From NCBI GenBank assembly GCA_963788055.1, contig CAWBFA010000003.1:186001-250000 (forward strand): a stretch of DNA of 64,000 nt, given 5' to 3'. The notes beneath the pieces were generated by a model that made no database searches, had not been told where the DNA came from, and saw only the letters and a program-made list of their open reading frames with translations. Positions within the stretch are counted from its first letter, which is position 1. Every line of letters starts with the position of its first letter. Source of the stretch: JACCTU01 sp963788055 (GTDB taxonomy: Bacteria > Actinomycetota > Thermoleophilia > Gaiellales > Gaiellaceae). This document shows, one piece after another, positions 42,678 through 51,536 of this stretch. Position numbers and translations under genes: made by a program.

Positions 42678-43774
42678 CTCTGAGAATCGGCGTCGTTGAG
42701 CCCATCAGGGCCTTCACCGTCGCCGTCTGTCCACTCCTCGTCCAACGCCGCCCGCACCTGGGCTCCGAGCCGTGCCGCCTGTGCGCGTTTCTCGCCCTCA
42801 TACAGGTGTCGGTAGCGACGCAGGAACAGCGCACCCCCGTCGCTGTGTCCGAGCCTCTCTGCCGCTGTCGCAGCGTCCATCCCGAACGACGCCATGAGCG
42901 AACCAGCGGTGTGGCGTAGCAGATGAAACGTGAACGCTGCGAACTTCGGATCGTCCATCGCCGCCGCGGTGACCGCCGGCACCCAAACGCGCTCGCGGAA
43001 GCCGCCCCGCGTCCACTGTTTGCCGGTCGATCGTCGGGAACACCAGCGGCGTACACGGCGCGCGAACGAGCAACTGCTCTCGTAGAAGCTGCGCCTCGAT
43101 CTCTGTCAAATAGACACGCTGTGCCTTTCGATTCTTCGCGAGCTCTGCCGGCACCGTCAAGATTCCCGCCCGCAGGTCGAGCAGGTCCTCCGTCAGGTTG
43201 AACCAGAAGTTCTGACGAGCTCCAACCTGGCCGGCAACTAGCACCAAGCGCGAAACGTGCTCCGGGAACCACGACGCGAGCTCATAGAGCTCACGGATCG
43301 TCAGGGCGCGACCTCGGCGCGCCTGGTGCTGGATCGCCGGAATCTCAAGTACGGCAGGATCGACCCGCTGACCACGCGACTTCGCGTCGACAAGCACACG
43401 TTTCAGGAACCTCAAGCTCATTCTTCGCAGAACGCGGGTGCTTTTGCGCGCGCGTTGTGATGAAGTCCTCTACCGAGCGTCGGCGAAGTCCCGAGACGGG
43501 CTTCGTTCGGAACGGCTGCCCAAACCTTCGCGGGACGCTCGTAAAACTCGATAGTTCGGGGGCTTCGCCGCGTCGACACACGAAGCCGCGCGAGGAATGC
43601 ATCGAGCTCATCCCCGAGCGTGGTGGGCGCTTCCTCGTGAAGTTCCCCCAGCGAGCGCCGAAGCTTCAGATCGAGTTCAAGACGCTCTGCCGCCTCCCTG
43701 GTCTGAACCGTCCTCGCTGGGAACGGCGCAACACGAACCTGGTAGGCCTGCTTGCCACGCCGTCTGATGCTCAC
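42617..43774 (-). pseudogene. Tyrosine integrase split over several frames
   Basis: One integrase read in pieces: N-terminal DNA-binding part from ATG 43774 (MSIRRRGKQAYQVRVAPFPA, LRVSTRRSPRTIEFYERPAK), a middle part (RFLKRVLVDAKSRGQ; catalytic Arg in VGARQNFWFNLTEDLLDLRA) and the C-terminal part (FTFHLLRHTAGSLMASFGMD, ERLGHSDGGALFLRRYRHLY). At least three one-base shifts are needed (near 43430-43500 and ~42990). All catalytic residues survive, so sequencing errors are as likely as decay. The end of the frame overlaps tRNA-Val. It should drive integration at the att repeats. Confidence 0.8.
42653..42677 (+). other. Attachment site (left copy) at the tRNA-Val 3' end
   Basis: 25 nt (T arm plus acceptor 3' strand, from CCTGGTTCGATC to GCGCCCA) repeated exactly, same orientation, at 51425-51449. 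Insertion at a tRNA 3' end preserves the tRNA, and an integrase gene runs into this site from the right. Confidence 0.85.
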
Positions 43775-43959
43775 GACGCCTCCCTATGCCGGTCCAGGTA
43801 CTCACGCACCGCGCTCTCGGGGTAACGGCGCTCGCTGCCAACACGGACGGAACGGAGGCGCCCTCGCTGAGCCTCGCGACGCACGGTTTCCTGATGCACG
43901 GCCAGCAGTCTTGCGAGCTCGCCCGTCGTGTAGTGACGCTCAATGCCTCGGCCAGTCAC
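43771..43959 (-). CDS. Excisionase / MerR-like helix-turn-helix
   Basis: 62 residues, overlapping the integrase start (ATGA). HYTTGELARLLAVHQETVRR, EAQRGRLRSVRVGSERRYPE and SAVREYLDRHREAS form the winged-helix DNA-binding domain of Xis-type proteins. With the integrase it would direct excision between the two att copies. Starts within the 3' end of the next upstream gene, so the three form one minus-strand operon. Confidence 0.88.
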   Translation of the reverse strand: MTGRGIERHYTTGELARLLAVHQETVRREAQRGRLRSVRVGSERRYPESAVREYLDRHREAS

Positions 43960-44435
43960 ACCGTCACCATCAGCTTGGTCGGCAGCGACATGGCATCGAG
44001 CGCATTCGTCTTTAGGTCCAGATGCTTAGCGATCTGCGAAGCGAGCTCGTTCGGCGTCTCGTACTCCGGCCAGAGCTCGCGAAACTCCTTCTGTAGCCGG
44101 TAAGCCTGCCGTTCGTTCTCTGACCAGTAGCGCTGGTACTCGGTGATCGAGAACGCATCGAGCCCTTCCGACCGCATGCCAATGGCCCATTGAACGATGA
44201 AGCCGGCGACCCTAGATGCCTTCGGGGTCATCTTCACGGCCGCCCGCATCGCGGACCACTTCGACAGACGCTCCGCTTTGGGCCCATAGGTCGAGACCGC
44301 CTTGTCGATTCCGCCCTGCTCTGCGATCACCGCGCGAGCGATGCAGTGGGCAAGGAGGGAGTCACGCCGGGGGTTTTGCTTCCTGACGATCTTGGTCACC
44401 TGACGGAGTATGTCAGGAAGACGTCTCGCTGTCAA
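43956..44435 (-). CDS. Unknown element protein upstream of xis-int
   Basis: 159 residues. Helical and basic in the first half (LPDILRQVTKIVRKQNPRRD), then GPKAERLSKWSAMRAAVKMT and ITEYQRYWSENERQAYRLQK. No signal peptide or catalytic motif. Residues FSITEYQRYW and EFRELWPEYETPNELASQIA suggest a regulator or replication accessory like those in actinobacterial elements. It overlaps the excisionase start, so it is expressed with xis and int, and is divergent from the large unknown gene at 44454. Confidence 0.65.
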   Translation of the reverse strand: MTARRLPDILRQVTKIVRKQNPRRDSLLAHCIARAVIAEQGGIDKAVSTYGPKAERLSKWSAMRAAVKMTPKASRVAGFIVQWAIGMRSEGLDAFSITEYQRYWSENERQAYRLQKEFRELWPEYETPNELASQIAKHLDLKTNALDAMSLPTKLMVTV

Positions 44436-44453
44436 CGGCCAAAATCTCCCGGC

Positions 44454-46357
44454 ATGGACCCCGAGCGCCCCGAGATCATCCTGCCTCTCACGTTCAAGGA
44501 GAAGTCGGGCCTATACGTCCCGACGTCGTTCGCGCCGGTTTTCGGCGATGTCCGTGTCCCGCCCGAGCTTGAGCCCCGACCGCAGCTGCTGATAGCCGGC
44601 CGGGGCCCATCGTTTTACGACCAGGTGTTCGCATACGCCACCGAGCAGGAGCTCGGGTTCGAGCCGATGCCGCCGGATGACGTCGTCGCGATAGCGCGAG
44701 CCGTCCAGTTCTGGCCCTCCATGCGATTTCTGACGAGGTTCCAGCGCGACCTTTGGAATGTGCAACTCGACCAGGCGGGTCAGATCGCCATTCTCAATCA
44801 GTGGTTCGGGGGCAGCGAGTTCGCCAAGCGCGCTGAGCCGTGGTTGCGGCAGGAGAAACAGCGCGTCTTGTTCTCCGAGCAGCAGCTCTTCGCCCTCCAG
44901 AGACTTGTCCTGCTGTACGCGCGCGACGGTGTCGTCGACGAAGACCAGTCCCAAGAGGAGTACATGGCTCTCTTTGCGGCGCTCTTTGCCGTCCCTGGGT
45001 CGATACTCGGAGCGGGCACAGGAATCGATGAAGAGCAGCCTGCGCGCGTCGAGGACGAGCGATGGATGCGGCTGTTCGTCGGTCACGGCGGCTTCGTCGG
45101 GCGGGGCGCGCTCCGAAACGAGCTCGGCCGTGCTGTACGGCTCTACGCGCAGATCGCAACTAGTGAAGCGCTACGGAGTCACCCGGACTACTGCCCAGTT
45201 GACGAGTGGCTCGACGAGGAACTCGGGCTATCGATTGTCGAGCTACAAGCGCTCGGTTTCGCCCTGCACGCAGGTAGCAAGATGCTTGACGAACGCGAGC
45301 CACTCGTGCTTGTCGACGAGACCTACTTCGCGACGACGCTTCTGGCGGACAAAGCTCGGGCAGGCCTAGACGCGTTGTCGGCGACGCGCGAATGGTTTGT
45401 TGAACGCTTTGAAAAGACGCAGTCGGACGCCCGTCGCGCGGCGTTTGAGATCAGCCCCATTTCTGCAGCGACCGGCGCTCCGTCAGCCGGACGGCAGGGT
45501 CATGCCCCTCGCCCCGCGCGCGCTCGAGGCATGGATTGGCGCCACCGGCGCCTACTACCGGCTCTTCGACATCGCGCGGGGCAAGGGCAGCAAGACGAGA
45601 AAGCGCTTCACTCGGTTCAATGGCGCGGTCGTTGAGACATATGCCGCCGAAGTGGTCGAAAAGGGCGTACCCGCCGCACGAGCCACACGACACGCTTTGG
45701 CTGCCGGGATCGGTCCATCGGGACCACACCTACGAGACAAACGAGGGGGAACGCCGGACACCCGACGTCGCGATTGATCTAACGCCCGACCTCGTCTTGA
45801 TCGAGGTGACGTCAAGCCGGCTTACTGAGAAGAGCATCGTCGACGCTGATCCCGACTCCGTTCGAACGGACATCCAGAAGGTCGTCATCGAAAAGGTCGA
45901 GCAACTCGGCGGCGCGATCCGCGACCTACGAACTGGCGTTGCCGTCCTCCCGGACGTCGACATTGAGGCGATCGAACGAATCTGGCCCATCGTGGTTAGC
46001 AGCGAGGGGCTCTTCCAGACGCCTACGCTCTGGGCGCACGTCCGAGGCGCGGTCGTCGAATCACTCGCGCAGGCGAAGGTTCAGCCGTTGACACTGCTTG
46101 ACATCGAGGATGTCGAGGAGCTGTTCGGGATGATCGTCGACGGCCACAGCATCATTGACCTCCTGCGTAGCAAGACAAGCGAGTTTTGGCGGGAGCGGGA
46201 GTTGGCGTCGTGGTTCCGCGATAGTGGCGTCGGTGACCCGGAGAGCAGCCCGATCTCGCGAGAACACCTAGATTTGGCGTTTGGCGCGATCGCCCGAGCT
46301 CTCTTCGGCGATGAAGCGGTTGCGGCCCATGTGGCGGACTTGGGTGCGGACGCGTAG
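44454..46357 (+). CDS. Large element cargo protein (~634 aa), possible nuclease-like C-terminal domain (two frame breaks)
   Basis: Starts at ATG 44454 (MDPERPEIILPLTFKEKSGL). The frame shifts by one near 45460 (into FLQRPALRQPDGRVMPLAPR) and near 45665 (EKAYPPHEPHDTLWLPGSVH) and ends at 46357; the joined protein is about 634 residues. No membrane segments. The segment TPDVAIDLTPDLVLIEVTSS (D-x9-ExT), followed by helices with DIQKVVIEKVEQLGGAIRDL, resembles the core of PD-(D/E)xK-like nucleases, though the Lys is Thr. Base composition is lower in GC than neighbours. On an integrative element, a defence role is possible; unproven. Confidence 0.6.
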
Positions 46358-46611
46358 AAACCTTGGGCCGCAGCTAGGGGAATGACGCGACTCCGTTACC
46401 CGCGTGGTCTACGTGATCAAGTCAGACGGCCCAGCCGGATCCGAAATACGTGATTGCTTCAGCCTGAGGTTCGGGGAGCGATAGCCGCTCAAGTTCGGAC
46501 CGGGACGCAAGTACGGCTCTCCGAGGCGTCGATGAGGAGTTCGCGGAGCTCGTCAGATTCGATTCCTCGCGCCCGAGCTCGCGCGGCTCTACAAGACGCG
46601 CGCGATCTAGC
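46358..46611. other. Gap with no supported gene
   Basis: 254 bp between the cargo gene and the NAD-binding protein. A minus-strand frame here reads IESDELRELLIDASESRTC, which could be a decayed gene end, but no start or ribosome site supports it. Confidence 0.5.
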
Positions 46612-47487
46612 TCAGCCCTCGTCCGACATCGCCGCCCGCGCCGCGGTGTCGAACGACGTGAGCGCGAGCGGAACGAGCTCGCGCAGACGCTCGTCGCGCG
46701 CCACCGTTGCATTTCGGAGACCTTCGATCAGGGGTCGCGCGACGCTCGCGTTTACGGGCGTGACCAGGTGCAGCCAGTAGGACGAGAGCCGCGGCGTCAG
46801 GACGGGCACCTCGACGATCAGCGGGCGCTTGGCGCGGATCGAGGCGATGCGCTCGATCATCTCGCGGTACGTCATCACGTCGGGCCCGCCGGCGTCGAAG
46901 GACCTGCCGAGCATGTCCTCGCGGCCGGCGGCCGCGGCCAGATACGCGGCGATGTCGTCAAGCGCGATCGGCTGGGTCGGCGTCGAGACCCAGCGCGGGC
47001 TGATCATCATCGGCAAGCGATCGACGAGCGCCACGATCGTCTCGAACGCCGCGCTCCCGTTCCCGATCACCATCGCGGCGCGTAGCGTCGTCACGGGCAC
47101 CGAGCCCGAGCCGAGCACGTTCGCCGTCTCGGCCCTGCTGCGAAGATGGGGTGAGAGGTCGGGCGAGTCGTCGCCCAGACCACCCAGGTACACGATCTGG
47201 CTCAGCCCTGCGCGCTCGGCCTCCCGCGCCACCGTCTCGGCCGCGCGCCGGTCACGCTCCTCGAAGTCGCGGCTTCCCAGCGAGTGGACGAGGTGGTAGG
47301 CGAGGTCGACGTCGGCGAACACTCTTCGCACCGCCTCTCCGTCCGTCGCGTCGGCGGCCGCCCACCGGACCCTGCCGGTCGCCTGCGGCGGGCTGCGTGA
47401 GACGGCCACGACTTCGTGCTCCTGCTCGAGCAGCGGCACGAGCGCCCGGCCGACGGTGCCCGTGGCACCGAGCACTGCGATCTTCAT
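46612..47487 (-). CDS. NAD(P)-binding epimerase-like protein
   Basis: 291 residues from ATG 47487, which overlaps the upstream stop (ATGA). MKIAVLGATGTVGRALVPLL is the GxxGxxG Rossmann site; ADVDLAYHLVHSLGSRDFEE, QIVYLGGLGDD, TLRAAMVIGNGSAAFETIVA and GRSFDAGGPDVMTYREMIER follow the atypical-SDR/complex I NDUFA9-like pattern. The catalytic YxxxK is absent, as usual for this NmrA/NDUFA9-like group. Last gene of the MerR-led operon. Confidence 0.82.
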   Translation of the reverse strand: MKIAVLGATGTVGRALVPLLEQEHEVVAVSRSPPQATGRVRWAAADATDGEAVRRVFADVDLAYHLVHSLGSRDFEERDRRAAETVAREAERAGLSQIVYLGGLGDDSPDLSPHLRSRAETANVLGSGSVPVTTLRAAMVIGNGSAAFETIVALVDRLPMMISPRWVSTPTQPIALDDIAAYLAAAAGREDMLGRSFDAGGPDVMTYREMIERIASIRAKRPLIVEVPVLTPRLSSYWLHLVTPVNASVARPLIEGLRNATVARDERLRELVPLALTSFDTAARAAMSDEG

Positions 47488-48019
47488 CGCCCGGCCTCGA
47501 GCCAGAGTCGTGCGAAGTAGCGGCGACCGAGCGCAACGTGAAGCCGCGCCTGCACGTGCGGGTAGAGCAACCCGTTCCACAGCCGCCGCGGGCGGCGCAC
47601 GGCGAGGCGAGGAAAGAAGCCGTCGATCGCGGAGCTGACCTCGCGCCGGCTCCGACCCCGCCTGGGTGAACGAGATCGAACCGGCCGGCGAGCGCGGCGA
47701 GCAGGCCCCCGAGGATCGGATAGCGACAGCTCACGGTGCTCGAAGTCACCGCGAGCTCGGGCTGCCCGAAACGGAGGAGCGCAGGGCCGATCCCGTAGAG
47801 CTTGACCTGCAAGTCGCGGGCGCCGGAGCGGACGCGGACGACGCCGAACGTCGAGCGCTCGACCTCGCGCCAGTACAGCTCGCCGAGCCGGCTCGCGCCG
47901 GCGGCGGACCGCTCGACGACGGCCGCCGGAAACACGATGCGCTGAACGGACTCGAACGCGCCTGACGGCAAACGGGTCTGGGTCGAGCTCCACGAGCTCC
48001 GGTGGACGCGAGAGCTCAT
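47484..48019 (-). CDS. Unknown protein of the MerR-led operon (frame break near 47655)
   Basis: About 178 residues when the frame is corrected. It reads GAFESVQRIVFPAAVVERSA, LGELYWREVERSTFGVVRVR, KLYGIGPALLRFGQPELAVT, PILGGLLAALAGRFDLVHPG, then, one base shifted, SSAIDGFFPRLAVRRPRRLW and YPHVQARLHVALGRRYFARL. I do not recognise the family. It overlaps the MerR gene at its start and the epimerase-like gene at its end by 4 bp, so the three are coupled. Confidence 0.6.
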
Positions 48020-48888
48020 CGACGCTCGTCGGCGACGCGCTCCGCCGCCGTCACCGGATCTCCCTCGAGAAGAGACGCACCTGTTGCGCCGGCGAGGGCG
48101 GCGCTCGCGCCGCCGCCCGCGAGCGCGACGGGGACGCTTCGTGCCAGCTTGGTCAACTCGGGCTGCGCGGCGCGAAGACGCTGCGCGGTCATCGCCGCGA
48201 CGACGACGAGGCGCGGGTCGACGTCGGCAAGCGCCTCCTCGATCGTCGGGATCGGGGTGTCCGCGCCGAGGTACGTGATCTGCCAGCCGCGCTCCGCCAA
48301 GACGAGTCCGAAGACGATCAGCGGGAGGTCGTGCAACTCGCCCGGAGCACAGGCGAGGACGGCCCTCGGGCCACTGCCTTGGCCCCAGCCCCGGGCGAGG
48401 CCGAGCAGCCGTCCGCGCAGGACGTTGCTGGCGAAATGCTCCTGCGCCACGGTCGCCTCGCCCCGCTGCCAGCGCGCCCCCAGATCACGGAGATAGGGCA
48501 GGACCACGTCGCGCAGCACGGTTCGGAGCGTGAACGCGGCGAGCAGGCGATCGAGGATGGCATGCGCACCCGAATCGTCGAGCCGATCGAGCGCGGCCCG
48601 AAGTTCCGTGGACAGCCGCATCAGACCGGCCGAGGCTTCGTCGGCGGCGTCCCGAGGCGGCTCCGCGAGCGCCAGACGAGCAGCCTGGGCCGCCGACACG
48701 CCTGCGTCCAGGTGACGGCGCATGGCGTGCACGCGCTCCTCGTCGGCGGCGGAGTAGAGACGAAAGCCCCCGGCCGAGCGGACGGGTCGAAGCAGCCCGT
48801 AGCGGTGCTCCCACGCGCGAAGCAACTCCGGGGAGACACCGACCCGACGGCTCAGGGCCCCGATCCGCAGGTCGGCCGATTCCGTCAT
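48016..48888 (-). CDS. MerR-family regulator with B12-binding light-sensor domain (CarH/LitR-like)
   Basis: 290 residues. MerR helix-turn-helix (LRIGALSRRVGVSPELLRAW EHRYGLL), then a four-helix bundle with WQRGEATVAQEH, an intact W-x9-EH motif as in CarH photoreceptors, then a Rossmann B12-binding domain (GELHDLPLIVFGLVLAERGW, YLGADTPIPTIEEALADVDP). The usual ExHxxG reads ELHDLP. In CarH/LitR, adenosylcobalamin-bound tetramers repress in the dark and light breaks them apart. It should control the divergent DUF378/fasciclin genes and its own operon. Confidence 0.88.
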   Translation of the reverse strand: MTESADLRIGALSRRVGVSPELLRAWEHRYGLLRPVRSAGGFRLYSAADEERVHAMRRHLDAGVSAAQAARLALAEPPRDAADEASAGLMRLSTELRAALDRLDDSGAHAILDRLLAAFTLRTVLRDVVLPYLRDLGARWQRGEATVAQEHFASNVLRGRLLGLARGWGQGSGPRAVLACAPGELHDLPLIVFGLVLAERGWQITYLGADTPIPTIEEALADVDPRLVVVAAMTAQRLRAAQPELTKLARSVPVALAGGGASAALAGATGASLLEGDPVTAAERVADERR

Positions 48889-48907
48889 GCCCGCAGTTTA
48901 CACAGAA

Positions 48908-48980
48908 TCTCGACAAACACTTGACAGACCTGCGACCTATGGCTACTCTCCTCGGCGTCAGTCTCGACAAAACCTCGACA
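48908..48980. promoter_or_regulatory. Divergent MerR/DUF378 control region with TCGACAA repeats
   Basis: TTGACA (48921-48926), 17 bp, TACTCT (48944-48949) form a promoter toward the DUF378 gene. TCTCGACAA occurs at 48908-48916 and again at 48962-48970, and CTCGACAA follows at 48973-48980, plus the related CTTGACA in the -35. These direct repeats in the 103-bp gap are likely the operator of the B12-type MerR protein. AAGGAG precedes ATG 48992. Confidence 0.7.
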
Positions 48981-48991
48981 AGGAGTGAACG

Positions 48992-49231
48992 ATGAAGAAG
49001 CTCGACATCCTCGCCGCCGTCCTCGTGGCCGTCGGCGGGATCAACTGGGGACTCGTCGCCATCGCCGAGTTCGATCTTGTCGCCGCGCTCGTCGGACTCG
49101 AGTTCGGTGAGACGAACGCCGCAAGCCGCGTCGTCTACGGGCTCGTCGGCGCGTCCGCCGTCTACCAGGTCATCCAGCAGCACGCGATCCGCCGCCGCTG
49201 GAGCAGCGACCCGCAGGTCTCGACCGCCTAG
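48992..49231 (+). CDS. DUF378 small membrane protein
   Basis: 79 residues. MKKLDILAAVLVAVGGINWG then LVAIAEFDLVAALVGLEFGE and RVVYGLVGASAVYQVIQQHA: two membrane helices with the GGINWG signature of the DUF378 family. Function unknown. First gene transcribed away from the B12-MerR regulator; 30 bp before the fasciclin gene. Confidence 0.9.
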   Translation: MKKLDILAAVLVAVGGINWGLVAIAEFDLVAALVGLEFGETNAASRVVYGLVGASAVYQVIQQHAIRRRWSSDPQVSTA

Positions 49232-49261
49232 TCCACCCACCCGTCCCAGGAAGGAGACATC

Positions 49262-49801
49262 GTGTCCAACACCATCGCTCGCCCCACGAAGCCGGTCTCA
49301 CTCGCTCTCGCGGGAATCGTCATGGTCGTCGCGCTCATCGCCGCGACCCTCGGCAACTCTCCCCGCGCGACGGCTGCGCCGGTCGCACAGCAGAACATCG
49401 TCCAGACCGCCGCGGCGGCCGGACAGTTCACGACGCTGCTCTCGCTCGCGAGGCAGGCGGGTCTCGTCGGTGCTCTCTCCGGACCGGGACCGCTGACGGT
49501 CTTCGCTCCGACCGACGCCGCGTTCAAGAAGGTCCCCAAGGCGACGCTTCGGAAGCTCGCCAACGACCGGATGGCGCTCCGGCGCGTCCTGCTCTACCAC
49601 GTCGTCAAGGGCAACGTCACGGCCGGCCAGGTCGTGAAGCTCCGCTCGGCGAGGACGCTCGCCGGCCCGGCGATCGGGATCCGCGTGCGCGGCGGCTCCG
49701 TCTTTCTCAACACGTCGACGAAGGTCGTCAAGACCGACATCGGCGCGAGCAACGGAACGATCCACGTGATCAACAAGGTGCTGCTCCCGCCCGCGAACTG
49801 A
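49262..49801 (+). CDS. Secreted fasciclin (FAS1) domain protein
   Basis: 179 residues from GTG 49262 (AGGAAGGAGACATC). Signal peptide/anchor LALAGIVMVVALIAATLG, then one FAS1 domain: QFTTLLSLARQAGLVGAL, the H1 motif PLTVFAPTDAAFKKVPKATL, YHVVKGNVTAGQVVKL, and the H2 end GTIHVINKVLLPP. Extracellular adhesion-type domain. Probably cotranscribed with DUF378 under the light-responsive regulator; a strong hairpin follows. Confidence 0.93.
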   Translation: MSNTIARPTKPVSLALAGIVMVVALIAATLGNSPRATAAPVAQQNIVQTAAAAGQFTTLLSLARQAGLVGALSGPGPLTVFAPTDAAFKKVPKATLRKLANDRMALRRVLLYHVVKGNVTAGQVVKLRSARTLAGPAIGIRVRGGSVFLNTSTKVVKTDIGASNGTIHVINKVLLPPAN

Positions 49802-49815
49802 GGCCCACGGGCGAC

Positions 49816-49853
49816 CGCGATGGAGGCGGGCCACCGTGCCCGCCTCTGTCGCG
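49816..49853 (+). terminator. Long hairpin after the fasciclin gene
   Basis: CGCGA-tg-GAGGCGGGC-caccgt-GCCCGCCTC-tg-TCGCG: a 9-bp perfect stem extended by a 5-bp stem across a symmetric 2x2 internal loop, 15 bp after the stop. Confidence 0.75.
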
Positions 49854-49864
49854 GACCGACCCGG

Positions 49865-50239
49865 CTAGCGCGACGGTGCGCCGGTCGAGAACGCGCGCTC
49901 GAGGTCTGCGAACGTGCTCGTGAGCGCACGCCGGGTCGTGCGCTGCCACCCGACACTCGTAAGGACCACCTCGCCGCGCCGGTAGGCCAGGAAGCGAAGA
50001 AACTTCCGGTCTTCCGTCACCGCCTCAAGCTCAAATGGGCGACCGTCCGTGTCGAAACCCGGATAGCTCCCGTATTCAAGGTCTTGCCACTCAATGCCTC
50101 GCCGGGCCATTTCGGGATCTTGAAATATGAACAGCGGCTCGTCCGGCTTGACGAACAGCAGGGGGCGAAGCGTGTCGGACATCCGCGGGAGCAAGCCACC
50201 AAGCGCCGCAGCCTCATTAACTGGGCGATGCAGAGCCAT
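49865..50239 (-). CDS. Unknown element protein downstream of Rep
   Basis: 124 residues, or 105 if it starts at ATG 50182 (MSDTLRPLLFVKPDEPLFIF). Contains IEWQDLEYGSYPGFDTDGRP and KFLRFLAYRRGEVVLTSVGW QRTTRRALTSTFADLERAF. No signal peptide or known motif. Clean amino-acid composition supports a real gene. On the same strand as and 56 bp after the replication initiator, so likely part of the element's replication module. Confidence 0.6.
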   Translation of the reverse strand: MALHRPVNEAAALGGLLPRMSDTLRPLLFVKPDEPLFIFQDPEMARRGIEWQDLEYGSYPGFDTDGRPFELEAVTEDRKFLRFLAYRRGEVVLTSVGWQRTTRRALTSTFADLERAFSTGAPSR

Positions 50240-50295
50240 GACGACCGCCCGGCGCGCCGTCGACCGGCTGCCGCCGGACGCCGCCGCCGCGCCGC

Positions 50296-51216
50296 TCAGG
50301 GGCCCCGCGCAGGGGGCGGCTTCCGATCGAGCAGACAGACCGCCACGAGCTCGTCCCAGGGGTCAAGACCCGGATCCGCGATGAGCCCACCGAGCCACGC
50401 CCAGACACGCCGCGCGTTCCGCAGGTTCCGCATCGTGCAGCCAGTCCGCAGGGTGAGCTCCCGGTCGATGTAGACGACTAAGCGCGGGAGATCGCCGGCG
50501 AGGACGTTCTCCGTGATCGGAGCCTTGTGGCCGGCCCCACCGACGAAGTAGCCGGAGAGGTACGCGCCAGCCTGGCCGCCGGGCCAGAACTTGCGGCTGA
50601 TCCTCTGCCAACCATCCACGAACCCGAACCCGTACCTCGGTGCGAGCTCGGTTAGCGCTTCAACGTACGCCTTCGCCCACACAAGCTCCGCTGGATCTCC
50701 GACCGAGAGAACGCCATGCATGTGAGCGAGCCCGCGTTTCTGCTTCTCCCAGACTCGCGCTCTCAGTCGACCCTTGATCGCCGTCCGATCCTTTGCCCGC
50801 TTGCTCGCGGCGCGGTGCAGTTTGCTCCAGTTTGGGCCAGCGTCCTCGTTGAACAGCCGCGCCACCGTTGGATTCACTCGACAGCCAATCGTTCCTGAGC
50901 AGTTCACGGTTGCGCCGTGTCTGCAGTAGGTCGGATCGAACGGGTAGACGTCCCTCCCGGGCGCGGTGACGGAGAACATCACGGTGAGCTTGAGTGGACG
51001 CAGGTTTTCCAAGAGCCGGCGCCTCGTGTCCCGCGCCCAGGTCGGCGCGAACTCCGGGCAGGTTCGTGCGCTGCAGCGCTTGACGTCCAGGGGTATCGCC
51101 CGTCCGCACTTGCACCGGTGCCACACGTGGGCGCCCTGACCCGCAAGACGAAGCACGCTCGCGCCGGCCCCTGCCGACGCGGTACGGTCAGCCGGACGGC
51201 TCATCGCCTGCCACAT
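50296..51216 (-). CDS. HUH-type replication initiator (Rep)
   Basis: 306 residues. A cysteine-rich N-terminus (HRCKCGRAIPLDVKRCSART, CPEF) then SVTAPGRDVYPFDPTYCRHG, the metal-binding HUH motif in KRGLAHMHGVLSVG, and a Tyr-bearing motif GQAGAYLSGYFVG. This matches the Rep proteins of actinobacterial rolling-circle plasmids and integrative elements. It nicks the element's origin to start replication after excision. Next to the right att copy, so in the excised circle it would be just beyond the integrase. Confidence 0.85.
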   Translation of the reverse strand: MWQAMSRPADRTASAGAGASVLRLAGQGAHVWHRCKCGRAIPLDVKRCSARTCPEFAPTWARDTRRRLLENLRPLKLTVMFSVTAPGRDVYPFDPTYCRHGATVNCSGTIGCRVNPTVARLFNEDAGPNWSKLHRAASKRAKDRTAIKGRLRARVWEKQKRGLAHMHGVLSVGDPAELVWAKAYVEALTELAPRYGFGFVDGWQRISRKFWPGGQAGAYLSGYFVGGAGHKAPITENVLAGDLPRLVVYIDRELTLRTGCTMRNLRNARRVWAWLGGLIADPGLDPWDELVAVCLLDRKPPPARGP

Positions 51217-51536
51217 CAGGCGGAGTCGGAGTTGTGATCGACGGCCCGCGCTTGCTACGCGGGTCGTCGGCTAATCGCGGTCGATCATCGTCCAACGGCT
51301 GTCCAAGTGCAGGGTTGGAACCGGTCGTTTCTGGTTGGTCCTGACCCTCGGCCTGTGACCCAACCTCCCCCTGCAAATCGCGGGAATAGTGGCCGCCCGT
51401 TGGCCCTAGTCGTGTAGTGGTCGGCCTGGTTCGATCCCAGGTGCGCCCATCGGCGAAGCCCCTGCTAGTACAAGGGTTTCGCGTCTGAGAGGGGGAGGCT
51501 GGTGCAACGCCGGTGCAACATCGCCGCGTCGGAGCC
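51217..51536. other. Right junction of the integrative element, no gene
   Basis: 320 bp holding the right att copy (51425-51449). Left of it no gene is supported. CGTGTAGTGGTCGGC just before the repeat does not continue the tRNA, so only the 3' part was duplicated. Confidence 0.6.
51425..51449 (+). other. Attachment site (right copy)
   Basis: Exact 25-nt copy of the tRNA-Val 3' end (42653-42677), 8.77 kb away in direct orientation. The sequence before it (TAGTGGTCGG) differs from the tRNA, so this is not a functional tRNA gene. Confidence 0.85.

Noticed and set aside
51421..51449. A second tRNA-Val gene at the right att copy
   Set aside because: Only the T arm and acceptor 3' strand are present; the sequence before it does not form D and anticodon arms.
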